A stretch of DNA of 64,000 nt from Bigelowiella natans CCMP2755 (taxonomy: Eukaryota; Cercozoa; Chlorarachniophyceae), in NCBI GenBank assembly GCA_000320545.1, contig ADNK01001577.1:29939-93938 (forward strand). Reading direction: 5' to 3'. The notes beneath the pieces were generated by a model, which was not told the origin of the DNA, made no database searches, and worked only from the letters and a program-made list of their open reading frames with translations. Positions 50,328-61,014 of the stretch are shown here, one piece after another. How positions within the stretch are numbered: the first letter of the stretch is position 1; every line of letters starts with the position of its first letter. The translations under genes were made by a program, and so were the position numbers.

Positions 50328-51836
50328 GCGGGCTCAGATGTTCCGGCGCCGCCCCCACTCGGGATGTTGTCTTCGATCGAGTTCTATCCGTCAGGGTCGC
50401 GAACGGATCGCATCGGACTCGCACATTGCGGGCTCGAGGAAAAATCACCTGCGTCATGGAATTTGGGTTGTCGCTGTCGGGTTGTTTGGCCGCAAATGAT
50501 GCTCATTGAAATAGAGTACGGGCTATCCTATCTTACTCTATTTCTAGTATTTTTCGATTACATACTTTGTCGTTCAACAAAAATTTAGCGTATTTTGTCT
50601 TGCTCATTGCTTCCGCCGGGGATTCTCGAGGATTCTCTAAACCCGTAGTGACGGCGAGCTTCTCACTCGCACAATGGAGGGGCATTAAAGCAAGTTCGCT
50701 GCATTGAAAGAAAAAGACGACATGATCGCGATCGTCTTTGTTGGGGACAGAGGTGCTGATTAGACAACTCACATTGTCAATGCATTGGGAACCCCGCTCT
50801 GAAGGATCAAGATGCCGCGAGGGCTGCGTTGGCAACGGAAGTGGCCCATGTGGGAAGGAAGTTCTGCGGGCATCTTGCGTGCAGATTCCACAGCAGATTC
50901 ACATTGCATTTCAGACCAACCATGTTTCTGTGCTTTCCACGACTATCCATTCTCCTAAACGTGTTACAGGTGCGTGCAAGCAAAAATGTGCAATGTACAC
51001 TGATGGTTGCGCTGCGGAGATCACTGTGGATTGCGATTCGATCGAATTGCGTGCGTGTTCCGGTGGGACTGATCGTGTTCAAGCAGGCCTGTGCACGATG
51101 ATGCGCGATGATTCATCGCGCACATCGATCTGCTGACTGCTGTGCATTGCATCCATCATGTGGCAATGTGGCAGAGTTGATTATGTTGCAGCATGCATGT
51201 GCACAAAAGAATCACGCACACCAGCTACCGCACCACGGCACATGCTGAACAAGTGTTCTCTGCGGTCGTAGAATGAGCGATGCTTCTCAACATTCCTAGC
51301 TACAGCAGATTTCTATGTGCACAACACAAACTGACAAAACGTCAAAGAACATAAGGCTAGATGGCATAGAACAATGGACACAGTGACGTCGTGTGCAGAA
51401 TTCATGTGAATTGACATGTGCATGCATGGCATTGCATGTCTGTCATCATTATTGCATTAGATGCACATGATGCATCAAACTGATCCAATTTAGCAAGAAT
51501 CTTTGCCCAATTCGTGACAACACATTTGCGCATCATCACATATGAATTACGGACCACATGGTGAAAAGAGTAGTGCATCTTGTGTGCATGTTTGTGGAAA
51601 TGGCATGCACATGAGCTCATGGAGCACACGCGAGCTACAAAGCACAAGTGGGGTTCTTTGAAGCTAATATATAGAGAGCCATCGTTGTGCCTTGCAACCG
51701 TGATAATTAAAGACGTCTTCTTGAACCCAAGTAGAGCGACCCTGACACAACAACACACCATGTCATGTCGATGATTACATATGTGATGCAATGGGGACAA
51801 CGTACTATTCATGTGCTTCTCTTGTGTGGAAGGGCT
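50328..51836. other. Long palindrome-rich intergenic island
   Basis: About 50740-51830 is rich in CATG, TGCA and GCATGC. Plus-strand frames here (for example 50738-51136, Cys-rich) are open but carry no domain I recognise and may be chance or remnants of a mobile element. No gene is supported. Confidence 0.45.
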
Positions 51837-52229
51837 TCATATGAAGCCCTGTTTCAAGAAGAGCACATATTTGACATCCATTAAGTATTGAGACAGGCTC
51901 GACACAATGATCATTAGCAATGGGAGTATTGTTTTCACGATCTCACAGATTGGGGGGCCAAAGATGGAAACAGCCGCGAGAAGGCCAAACAGCAACGATT
52001 CTGGTCCCGACGACAATGAAGACGATGAGGATGTAGGTTCACTGCCCCTTTTACACTTTTTAACGTCCTCCTTTGAAGATGTAGGTACGCCCTTCCCCTT
52101 CCCAACGGCCGCTCCTGCGGTTTTGACGTCTACAGGACTGCTGTTGTTGTTGTTGCTGTTCTTCTCTCTCTTCTTCTTCATGTTGCCGCTCTGACCTTCT
52201 GCCAGCTTCTCATTCTGGTTATCATGCAC
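51837..52229 (-). CDS. Hypothetical protein with low-complexity N-half and C-terminal hydrophobic hairpin
   Basis: Frame of 130 codons from ATG 52229. The first ~70 residues are Lys/Ser/Asn-rich (NMKKKREKNSNNNNSSPV, then KCKRGSE). Two hydrophobic stretches follow (SLLFGLLAAVSIFGPPI and ILPLLMIIVSSL), consistent with a membrane hairpin, and the protein ends KYVLFLKQGFI. No family recognised. It could be the last exon of the ankyrin gene immediately upstream on the same strand. Confidence 0.35.
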   Translation of the reverse strand: MHDNQNEKLAEGQSGNMKKKREKNSNNNNSSPVDVKTAGAAVGKGKGVPTSSKEDVKKCKRGSEPTSSSSSLSSGPESLLFGLLAAVSIFGPPICEIVKTILPLLMIIVSSLSQYLMDVKYVLFLKQGFI

Positions 52230-52570
52230 ATGCGGGGGCGTATATAATGGGTCAATTTGCTGGTATTTTTCGAGTTGGAGATAGGGAGGAGGGAGAGTGA
52301 GAAGAGGGGGTGGGATGTTATGCTTATGACTGATAAAACTTCAATTCATTGGGCGCATGCCCGCAGAAATATCAAGGTCTAAAGTTGGTGTGACTTTTCA
52401 AATGATTTTTATTTTTCCTCATGCCCTTTTGCTCGTCTTAAATGCACACATCCTTTCCACACGCACAAGAGAACCTCCTATTCCCACTAATTCTAGTGCT
52501 ATCAGCGCCCTCGTTTTGTTTCCTCGGCCGATATACTTCTTTTATGGCGTCTATCCACTCTCTCCCTCTC

Positions 52571-53922
52571 TCAATATATACAGTTATACTTTCTAGTGTT
52601 TACCTTTTGGTCCGCTCTAAATATTTTTGTGAGCTCCATATAGATATCCTTTAAATAACAACATGGACATCTGACCCCAACCCCGATGTCCTCCTTTGAT
52701 TTTAGTATGGCCCTCCATTTTCTTTCTTCTTCTTCGAGTTTACAAATCCATTTCAGTTTTCCTTCTTCATTCTCCCTCGCAGCTTCCTTAAGCTCTTCCT
52801 TCTTATGTTGGAATTCTATGTAGAGGGTTCATGTTGATGTCTGTTCAAGCTATCACCCCTGGTTAGTTGTTTTTTTAGATACCTAGACCAATTCGTTCCC
52901 TTTCTATTTCGAGCTTCAGATATAACTGCGGGATAACCATCGAGGTGATAATTCTTTAGTTCAACAAGGCAAGTAAACCAATAATACGAAAATCCAAGAC
53001 AGTGTGCGTGTGATGAGTATGCTTCTGTACTTTTTGAAGATCTATGTAGTCCTGCCGGAGATGCCAGACCTCCCTACTGCTGCATAATGGACGATCCGAC
53101 ATCAAATATAGCTTCGAGTTCTTCCGTTTAGAAGGAGGGGAGTTCCCGTTACCCTGGTTGGCAACACATTAATTGTAGTGTAGAGTTATAATTTAAATTC
53201 GTAATTTGAACCACGCTTAAACCCTCACTGAGGACGATGCGTGCGTAAAACCTCACTGTAAACGGACAGTTTTGTCACAATCTTCTAACACTTGCACTTA
53301 CCGCACGTGGTTTGTCTTTCTGGGTGCCCTCGATTATAGGCCCGTTTTTCTGGTTGTTTGAAGAGATAAATTTGGCGATTTCCTGTCTGTTTTTTATCAT
53401 GATGCAGCTGGAACGTCGTTCCACAGGAAGTTGTGACTTCTTTATTGGATCAGATCCCAGCGGTGCATTATTGACTACTGGTAAACCTTTCCCCTCCTTA
53501 TCAACTGGCCCGCCATCCTTCTCTTCACTCGGTTTTGAAAACTCTTCTTCCAGCGTGTAAATCTCATCAAGATCAGGGAGCGCATCAATCTTATGCTGGT
53601 CCTCTGTATGCTTCTTAATGATCTCATTCACCGCTTTCATAACGCCTTTGAACTCTAGTTCGCCCCCTTCACTTTTTTTTTTTTGGGTGTCTTTGCCATA
53701 CTGAGCTTCTATGAGCTCGGCCCACTCATTGAGGTCTCTCTCTCTGAGGTATCCTTTCATACCTTTGATATTTAACGAAGGCCCCTCTACAAACTTCTTC
53801 AGTAGGTCTAAGTGGACTGCGCGGAAAAAATTCACAGTAACATCATACTGAAGGTCCAGCATCCCGGATCGGTAGCTTGCCAGCTCCACAGCGTTCCACC
53901 CTCTTGGCGTATGCACCTTTTC

Positions 53923-53962
<40 letters not shown>

Positions 53963-54462
53963 AAGAGCTAAGTGGGGCACTTTACTTGGAAACCTAATAA
54001 CCCACCTTAGAGTTAGCCCCAGCGTTCAAGATTCCTTGTACGACAGTTCGGGAGCCAAACATACACGCAAGGTGTAGAGGCGTGTATCCCACTTCCTCCT
54101 TTTTCTCATTCTCTAAAAACCTCGGCCACGTTAATTTTATGTGCTCTTCGATAGCCCCCAGCTTCTCAGTAGTTTTAATCGACACATGTTCGCTGAGGCT
54201 TCGGTGCAACTCTCTTGAAGAAAACACCCAATCACTGCCCGGGATCGCAGTTACAAGATGCCAAGGATGAAACCCCTGAATACACACAATCGAGTTATCA
54301 TTCCCCCTGAATGAGAGTAGGTTTGATCTCTAAATTTCGAACGGTCGATTCACTAATCGTCATCACTTTGAAGTTCTTCCCCCCCTCCAGCGCATTCTTA
54401 ACAATTTTTTTGTTCTTATCCCGAACAGCATTCTTTAGCCTCTCTAAGCCCTTGGCGTCCAT
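52571..54462 (-). CDS. Ankyrin-repeat protein with coiled coil and possible nuclease-like segment
   Basis: Starts at ATG 54462 (MDAKGLERLKNAVRDKNKK). Later exons give FHPWHLVTAIPGSDWVFSS and one clear ankyrin repeat, EVGYTPLHLACMFGSRTVVQ, whose next repeat (PRGWNAVELASYRSGMLDLQ) continues after an intron containing an (AG)n tract at about 53926-53960. A charged linker follows to about 53280. Downstream on the same strand, open segments at about 52850-53090 carry FSYYWFTCLVELKNYHLDGY and at about 52571-52815 a coiled coil (EELKEAARENEEGKLKWICK). VELK resembles the E-x-K strand of PD-(D/E)XK nucleases, but the rest of that fold is not clear. I place these in one gene because strand, order and composition agree; they could be two. 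The link to CRN-type host-effector families is inference. Confidence 0.45.
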
Positions 54463-54971
54463 TTTTTCCAAATTTCTGTGAGCGTTACGCCTTGTTTAAT
54501 ATGCTGCGACAATGAATTCCACCAATTTTCTTGAGCATTCCGCATTGTTTCATGCGCTGCGACAATGAATTGTGACGCAGCCGTCAAGAGTCTCTTTCTT
54601 GTTCGTCGTCAATCGTTCTTGATGAGCTGGCTCCCATGCGGTTCTTGCGATCGAAGGCTGTGAGACAATGGACACATGGGACATGTGTAGTTCACGCAGC
54701 GAAATGATTCAGCTAGTCAGCGCAACGTTCCTGCTCCAGTTTGCTGAGCTTGCTGACAAACCTGCACTTGTTTCCATGATGGCTTGGGAGCATTTGTGCA
54801 AATCAAATCAATGCTGCGCTGTCTCGAACAACAACTCATCTGGATGCTGTCATTTTGTCTACCTCTAGCTGGACCTTGCCTGATCGCAATCATCTTTTTG
54901 TGGTGCACCTGTCGGTGGCTCGGTCAAAGCTCACTAGCTAGCTAGCTCACATGATGCCATGACTGCCATGC
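54463..54971. other. Palindrome-rich island, left flank of the retrotransposon
   Basis: Contains cactagctagctagctcaca near 54933 and other CTAG/CATG-dense sequence. The matching right flank resumes at 60421, so the retrotransposon split one island. No gene seen. Confidence 0.5.
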
Positions 54972-55297
54972 TGTTGCGCGTAAGGTGTTCACAGGCCGAG
55001 GCGCTACGTGCACAAGTAGGCAGGGGGGGGGAAAGGCACGTTTGCTTCCTTTTGAAGAGTTGTGTTTATTTTTATTAAAGATTATATTTTTATTAAATCG
55101 TGCACTGCGTAATCATTCGCGAAGCTTTCGCGAATGCCGCCGCACGTGGGGCAGCACACTTCCGGTGTGCTGCCATGAGTCCCGCCGGAACCCACGTGCC
55201 TATGCTGTATTAATATCTACGTTATCTATATTCTATATCCGCGACAACCCCTTTGTTGTCGCACGTGACTTGTGCCCGCGTAGTGGTACGCGCTACA
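54972..55297 (-). repeat. LTR (3' LTR of the element)
   Basis: 326 bp, TG...CA in the element's sense. Contains perfect hairpins at 55114-55136 (10-bp arms), 55151-55173 (9-bp arms) and 55241-55262 (8-bp arms); a further 9-bp pair (55142-55150 with 55191-55199) encloses the second. Three CACGTG palindromes are present. Confidence 0.92.
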
Positions 55298-55348
55298 CCT
55301 CCCCCAAGTCACGTTGCTCCTTCCTTCCTTCCTTATTCCCTTAGACCT

Positions 55349-58300
55349 TCATCGCTTTCGGAACTTCACCAACCACCAGGTAATAGATTCCTCTCTAACC
55401 TTATCTCCTTTGTCGCTTACCCAGAACTCACCTTCGTCCTTAGGTTCGTGTCCATACCAGCCCTCTGCATCAAGGTCCCCCAGGACCTTATACCAGTGCT
55501 CAAAGGGTAAGTCGGGAACAGCTAGGTAGAGTAGCTGATATTTTCCGTCCTTTATTTTCATAGCTACCCTCTCCATATTTCGTAATCCAGGGTAGCCTAG
55601 ATAGACAATCTTCATGCGCCAATCGTCGTTCACCCTGACCTTATTGTTTCCATATTCCACATCGAACTTAGGTCGGGGTCCTAAACAAGGCATTGCTCGC
55701 TCCCACACAGTAGGGTTTACTTTAACATCCTCTAGGAGCTTCTCACCGATATCATAATTCTTTAGGTGACTGATGTGGCGCAAGGTGACCCTGTTCCCAT
55801 CATAGATGTAGTACTGCTTCCTCCCCTTCCTCTCGGTAACCTTTGCAACGCCACCCCAGAAGGGGTCTTGTTTATTTCTCGATCTCAGATTTACCTTGGC
55901 CCTAACATACTGTCCTTCCTTTAGAACTCGGCCATCGTACGGGACCTTCTCGTCTTCGCTCTCGGTATCGTCGTCGTTGTCGTCGCCTTCTTCCCTCTCC
56001 TTATCCTTGATACCTCCCCCAGACGTGAAGGTGTCGTTTACTAACCCTTGTATCTTGTCTGGTGTGGTGCTATTTATCCTGCTTAGGTTGGCCAAGGTGC
56101 GGTGGAGTCGCTCTACCTTGGAGTTGGACTGGGCATAGTATACAGGTGAGGCATCAATATTAGGGTGTGGTAGCTGTAGAAGAGAGGTCTCATTATCCAC
56201 ATGTAACTTCTTTGGTATCTTGTTTATGCTAACTTCATCAGGGATAGCCTGGAGCTCAGACTCCCAGGTACGGTAGCAGTTAGTAAGCCTCTGCTTATAT
56301 AAGCCTTTGTTCTTCTTAGCAACGTTGACCTTGATAATCTTTTTAACCCAGCACTTTCCAGTGGCCACATCAACGAAGGTAAGGTAGTGATAGCCATCGT
56401 ACTTATAAACATCAATTTGCACGATATCTAAGAAGTTCCTTGCTTTGATTTTCTTAGATGCACGGCTCTTGCTGGACTCCTTGGTGGCGACGCCTGCCGC
56501 CTTCAAGCTGGAGCACCTGCAGCCACGCAGGTATGTCCTTATCTCTTTTAGCTTGTAGGGCCAGTAGTAATGGTAGAGTAGAGCAGTGATATGGTTTTCT
56601 CCTACGTGTGCAGGTCCATGGGCGGTAAAGAGAAGGGCTCCCCTGGTCCGCCGTGGCACGTAGGTACGCCTAACATTATTAGTGTATACATATATCCTAT
56701 CACTAAGTACCTCATGCTTGTGTTTGTATTTATCCAGGTGTTCTTGAAGGTGCCGGAGCTCCTCTGGCTCAGGCAGGAAGTCGCCGTCCTCGAAGGTAAT
56801 CGCGTTAACCATAGGGGTGACCTGGGTAGGGACTTTCTTTTCGAACAGCCTGCTGAAATAGTCAGCAAGCTGCTTGTCTCCTGGTGCGTAGACCACTGTC
56901 CTCTTGTCCCTAAACTCTTCCGTGTCCGCCCTCATAGCTGCATACTCATCGTTAGGCGCTTCGAGCTTGCGGTCGATGCCTAGGAGGGGCTTGTGGTCAG
57001 TCATTAAGGTGAAGCTGGGCACCGACAGCAGGTAGTATCTTAGTTTCCTCTGCGCCTCAGTCATGGCTTTATACTCTCCTTTTGTAGGGCTGTACTTGGC
57101 CTCAGCTGCTGTGCAGGCCCTGCCCCACACCCGTATGATCTGCTGGTCTTGGGTAAGTACAGCAGCCATACCTAGCTTAGACCCTTGCTGTAGTGCTGCT
57201 ACTTTCTCGGGGTTTGGGGTGATGCGGCCTTGCTCCAGGTAATATCCACACCACTTGATTCTTGTAGCTAGGAATGTACACTTCTGCAGTCTAATAGTAA
57301 AACCGAAGTGTGCAAACCTAATAAATATATTTTCCAGGAGGAAGATCTGAGCGACGACTGTGTTGGTACATATTATGTCATCATCCACATACACAAACAC
57401 AAACACCCACAACACAGACGCCATCCCATCATGTGTGTATGCCCTGTAGTTCTGACTACTGAACGCATCCCCTGATATGCTTAGGCCGTAAGGGAATACG
57501 ACGAAGTGCCACTTCCTGTGCCTGCTGGAGAACGCGGTAATGGGGCGGGAGGTTTTGTGGATGGGTGTCTGCATGTATGATTCATTTTTATCTAGGGAAG
57601 AGTAGTATTTGTATCCTATGACGTGTTCAATAACGTCATCTATCCTTGGTGTAGGTGTCTGGATCCTCTTTATTACTCGGTTGTGGCGGATGAAGTTGTG
57701 CGCCAGGCGGAAGAAAGGGTAAGTAGGTTTCTTAGCTAGCACATGTCTCACGTTCCATGGTGAGTTGCTTGGCTCTATCTTCCCTTCCTTTGCCCATTCA
57801 TTGATCTGCCACTCTATCTTTTCCCAGTCCGCTTCCGGTCGCCTATGTTCTGGGTCATTGATGATGCACTCTTCGTATCCCTTCTTTAGCTCGATCTTTA
57901 CTGGGGTAAGCTTGCTGGAGGGCTTCGTCGTCGGCTTGGTGATGTCAGAGTACTTCTCGTTTAATATTTTATTAATGTACTTTTTGCCTTTGTCGATATC
58001 CCAATCATCAGCTGGGGGGGTCTTGTCCAGTAGCTCCGTTATCTGTCGGATGGTCTTGCCGGGGTTCTTCTTCCGTAGCTCGGTAGGTGTAGGTAGCTTG
58101 TTGTCCGCTAGGTCCATAAACTCTAACGCATTAACGCTTGACTCAGAGGTCCACTCGTCAAGCCGTATCATGTTCTGGCTGATGGTCCTGCCTGACTTCT
58201 TTGGCAACTTAGCAAAGTATATCTTGTGATTGTAGAATGATATGATCCCCCCTAATTTTTCTAGGGCATCCTGTCCGAGGAGTAGTTCCATGGATAAAGT

Positions 58301-60055
58301 CATGGCTACTCGGGTCTTGATTTGGGTCTCCGCGTCGCTGCCAGGTATCTGTAGCTTTAGCATTAGCTCACCGACGGTCTTCATGGAAGAGCTTCCGTCT
58401 GCTTGAGCATATTTACGTTCTTTCTTAGTCACTTGATCCAATAGTCCTAACCTTCTTACTGTGCTTAGGCTTATGAAGGACTTCGGCATGCTGCCACTAT
58501 CCCAAAGGGCAGGTAGTTTCTTGTAGTCTCCGTAGCTGTCTTTAACTTTAACCTTGGTCATAGCAACTTTGATAGTCCTGTTAGCGTCTTCGTCATTAAT
58601 GTTGCATACTCCTAAGTTCTTTATGTCGTCTAGGGTCATGGGCTTGTCTTGGTCCTGCGTTGCTGGTACTGCTGTCTTCGTCGGCGCCTGCTTAAGGTGA
58701 TCTAATATTCCGTTTATCTGCTGCTGTATAGCATTGATACTGTTCTGCTTTTTGTTCTTATATTTATTGTTCTTCCCGTTGTTGCTGCCTTGCCATTTGC
58801 TGTTGTTATATCCTTGTCCTCTGCCTTTCTTTCTCTTTAACTTCTCGTAGTGTTCGTTGAGCTGCCTGATCGTCATCCTGGGTCGTCCTTCTTTCCTGTC
58901 TCTGCAGTCTTTAGCGGTGTGTTTCCCTTTACGTGAGCAGTATCCGCAACGTCGGTTACCTTCCCTGTCCTTGTACCAGTCTCGCTGCGGCTTAATAGCG
59001 TTAATGTTTCCTATGCCAGGTACCTTAGGGCTGGTAAACTTGCGGTCCTGCTCCTGCTCGCGTAGGGATATAGCCTGCACTGCTGCCTCCATCGTGGTGT
59101 AGCCTTTCTCCGTAACGTAAGTGGATTCCTTTATCTTTAACTTGAACTCTTCAAACCTTGCCTGATCATCACCTGTGTTGTAATTAAAATCATGTAGTTC
59201 GTCGATCATATCCTGGAAGCGCGTGGCAAAGTCTCTAACAGGTTCTCTCTCATGCTGCATCATTGCTCTGTATTTTCTAATAGCCTGGGGTAGGGAGTTA
59301 GCATCCTGTTCATTTACAAAAGCCTTCATTATCGCCTCAACGTCTCGTAGCCCACTAACTGTAGTGTGTATTTTCTCTAGCTGCCTGATCCGGGTCCTGC
59401 CTGTCTCGTAAAGGTCCATGGCTTGCTTTATTATAGCTAGCCATTTGAGCTTGTCGTTTTCGGTGGGGTTAGGGGTAAAGTCGCAGAGTATACTCCTAGC
59501 GTTCTTCCACCACCTCCTTGCCTCACCTCTTTTCCCGTTGTATTTCGTTATCATAACCGGTGCTGTTTTAACAGACATGAACTGGGTGTTCCGCTGTACC
59601 GGCTGCTGCTGCTTGACGGTGCTCTGGGTCGTCCCCCGCGAGGCGCCCAGACCCCCGTCGTTCCTAAACAAAGCTGCCCACTCTGGAGGTAAGTCTGCTT
59701 CGTAATCCATGATGTCCTGCATGATAGCTGCCCAAACATCATGTGTCTGATACTTGTATTCTATCGATACTTTCAGTTTGGCGTAGTTGCTCGCCCTGGG
59801 TCGCAAGGCTCGTAATGCCATTACGACCTTCTTGCTTTCGGCGGCCACGTCCTCGTCGTCCGCCTCGTAGAAGTTCTCCAGTGCCTCTGCTGCTGCATCT
59901 GCTTTCTTAATCCCGGGTGCTGGTCCCGGCGGTGCCTGTGGAGGTGTTCCTCCTCCTTCCTTAGCGTCCGTATCGCCCTTCCTTTCCTGTTTCTGCTCGT
60001 GCCCTTGCACGGCCTGCGAGCCAAAGTCCTGCTGTTCTTCTAGCTGCTGTGACAT
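55349..60055 (-). CDS. Gag-Pol polyprotein of the LTR retrotransposon
   Basis: Single 1568-codon frame from ATG 60055. Gag occupies about the first 450 residues, with a CCHC zinc knuckle CGYCSRKGKHTAKDC near 370. The protease has LWDSGSM (DSG instead of the usual DTG) near 518. Reverse transcriptase shows LDKNESYMQTPIHK (near 820), FPYGLSISGDAF and the catalytic FVYVDDD near 890. After PNPEKVAALQQ the frame passes straight to KLGMAAVLTQDQQ of RNase H, so the usual ~100-residue RT connection segment and the first RNase H aspartate appear to be missing. RNase H later residues (AEAKYSPTKGEYKA, LMTDHKPLL) are present. Integrase follows: a His-His-Cys-Cys region (HGPAHVG ... CRC), then Asp near 1210, DNET near 1285 and VERLHRTL near 1313; the second Asp-to-Glu gap is about 27 residues, shorter than the usual 35. 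A 250-residue tail of unknown role ends the protein. Confidence 0.88.
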   Translation of the reverse strand: MSQQLEEQQDFGSQAVQGHEQKQERKGDTDAKEGGGTPPQAPPGPAPGIKKADAAAEALENFYEADDEDVAAESKKVVMALRALRPRASNYAKLKVSIEYKYQTHDVWAAIMQDIMDYEADLPPEWAALFRNDGGLGASRGTTQSTVKQQQPVQRNTQFMSVKTAPVMITKYNGKRGEARRWWKNARSILCDFTPNPTENDKLKWLAIIKQAMDLYETGRTRIRQLEKIHTTVSGLRDVEAIMKAFVNEQDANSLPQAIRKYRAMMQHEREPVRDFATRFQDMIDELHDFNYNTGDDQARFEEFKLKIKESTYVTEKGYTTMEAAVQAISLREQEQDRKFTSPKVPGIGNINAIKPQRDWYKDREGNRRCGYCSRKGKHTAKDCRDRKEGRPRMTIRQLNEHYEKLKRKKGRGQGYNNSKWQGSNNGKNNKYKNKKQNSINAIQQQINGILDHLKQAPTKTAVPATQDQDKPMTLDDIKNLGVCNINDEDANRTIKVAMTKVKVKDSYGDYKKLPALWDSGSMPKSFISLSTVRRLGLLDQVTKKERKYAQADGSSSMKTVGELMLKLQIPGSDAETQIKTRVAMTLSMELLLGQDALEKLGGIISFYNHKIYFAKLPKKSGRTISQNMIRLDEWTSESSVNALEFMDLADNKLPTPTELRKKNPGKTIRQITELLDKTPPADDWDIDKGKKYINKILNEKYSDITKPTTKPSSKLTPVKIELKKGYEECIINDPEHRRPEADWEKIEWQINEWAKEGKIEPSNSPWNVRHVLAKKPTYPFFRLAHNFIRHNRVIKRIQTPTPRIDDVIEHVIGYKYYSSLDKNESYMQTPIHKTSRPITAFSSRHRKWHFVVFPYGLSISGDAFSSQNYRAYTHDGMASVLWVFVFVYVDDDIICTNTVVAQIFLLENIFIRFAHFGFTIRLQKCTFLATRIKWCGYYLEQGRITPNPEKVAALQQGSKLGMAAVLTQDQQIIRVWGRACTAAEAKYSPTKGEYKAMTEAQRKLRYYLLSVPSFTLMTDHKPLLGIDRKLEAPNDEYAAMRADTEEFRDKRTVVYAPGDKQLADYFSRLFEKKVPTQVTPMVNAITFEDGDFLPEPEELRHLQEHLDKYKHKHEVLSDRIYVYTNNVRRTYVPRRTRGALLFTAHGPAHVGENHITALLYHYYWPYKLKEIRTYLRGCRCSSLKAAGVATKESSKSRASKKIKARNFLDIVQIDVYKYDGYHYLTFVDVATGKCWVKKIIKVNVAKKNKGLYKQRLTNCYRTWESELQAIPDEVSINKIPKKLHVDNETSLLQLPHPNIDASPVYYAQSNSKVERLHRTLANLSRINSTTPDKIQGLVNDTFTSGGGIKDKEREEGDDNDDDTESEDEKVPYDGRVLKEGQYVRAKVNLRSRNKQDPFWGGVAKVTERKGRKQYYIYDGNRVTLRHISHLKNYDIGEKLLEDVKVNPTVWERAMPCLGPRPKFDVEYGNNKVRVNDDWRMKIVYLGYPGLRNMERVAMKIKDGKYQLLYLAVPDLPFEHWYKVLGDLDAEGWYGHEPKDEGEFWVSDKGDKVREESITWWLVKFRKR

Positions 60056-60094
60056 TGTTAGTCAAATCGTTTCCCGTGTGTGGAAGCCAAAGGT

Positions 60095-60420
60095 TGTTGC
60101 GCGTAAGGTGTTCACAGGCCGAGGCGCTACGTGCACAAGTAGGCAGGGGGGGGGAAAGGCACGTTTGCTTCCTTTTGAAGAGTTGTGTTTATTTTTATTA
60201 AAGATTATATTTTTATTAAATCGTGCACTGCGTAATCATTCGCGAAGCTTTCGCGAATGCCGCCGCACGTGGGGCAGCACACTTCCGGTGTGCTGCCATG
60301 AGTCCCGCCGGAACCCACGTGCCTATGCTGTATTAATATCTACGTTATCTATATTCTATATCCGCGACAACCCCTTTGTTGTCGCACGTGACTTGTGCCC
60401 GCGTAGTGGTACGCGCTACA
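60095..60420 (-). repeat. LTR (5' LTR of the element)
   Basis: Second copy of the 326-bp LTR, matching 54972-55297 by eye along its whole length, including the hairpins and the G-run. Its promoter would drive the minus-strand gag-pol frame starting 40 bp downstream. Confidence 0.92.
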
Positions 60421-60968
60421 ATGCCATGAATGAGCAAGCAATTCTGCCGCAGGAGACACATTGAGGAGACACAGTCATGTGTGTGCATGGACAACGCTAG
60501 AATGTGCTGTTGTACATCATGCCATGCATAGCATGTGTGCTACACATGATCTGGACTATGTTGTTACTGTGTCCACAAAGGACAATGTGAACGCACATGT
60601 GCTCAACACCATTTGAACTGAGTTGCTTCTCTAAATCACATTGAGCTAGCAGCAGAATGTTGGGTGAACGTTGGGTCTATGGTCAGCGAAATCCCTCATC
60701 TTCAATGTCCATTTGTTTGCATCCGCATCGTACCCTACCCATCCCAGCGGTGTCACCATGGACATGATGATGAATTACAATCGCCAAATGATCATGCTGT
60801 CAATTCTGCGTTTGCCTTTCTTCGCATATTCTGCCACAACGAACACGTACACAAGTGAATATGCATAAATAGAAATATGTATGTATGTGCGCGGTAAAAA
60901 AAAAAATCGATACTCTTTTCACTGTTTATTTTTGTTCTGTTTTTTTTTTTTTTTTTTTGAGAAAGAGA

Positions 60969-61014
<46 letters not shown>

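Larger units (their letters stand above)
54972..60420 (-). mobile_element. Complete LTR retrotransposon, Ty3/gypsy-type domain order
   Basis: The element is 5449 bp, transcribed from the minus strand, with LTRs of 326 bp at both ends that read identically by eye. It is bounded by a 4-bp target duplication ATGC (54968-54971 and 60421-60424). In the element's sense each LTR begins TG and ends CA. Inside the 5' LTR a candidate primer-binding site tggcttccacacacggg (complement of 60073-60089) starts five bases in. The 3' LTR is preceded by a polypurine tract ttgggggagg (complement of 55298-55307). One long gag-pol frame fills the interior. Identical LTRs imply a very recent insertion. Protease-RT-RNase H-integrase order defines the gypsy type. 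Confidence 0.92.

Noticed and set aside
50738-51136. Cys-rich plus-strand frame inside an island
   Set aside because: No recognisable domain, non-island composition absent, and no splice or start context beyond chance; could be a mobile-element relic but cannot be supported.
60078-60464. Plus-strand frame duplicated at 54985-55344
   Set aside because: It is the LTR read in the wrong strand, which is why it occurs twice.
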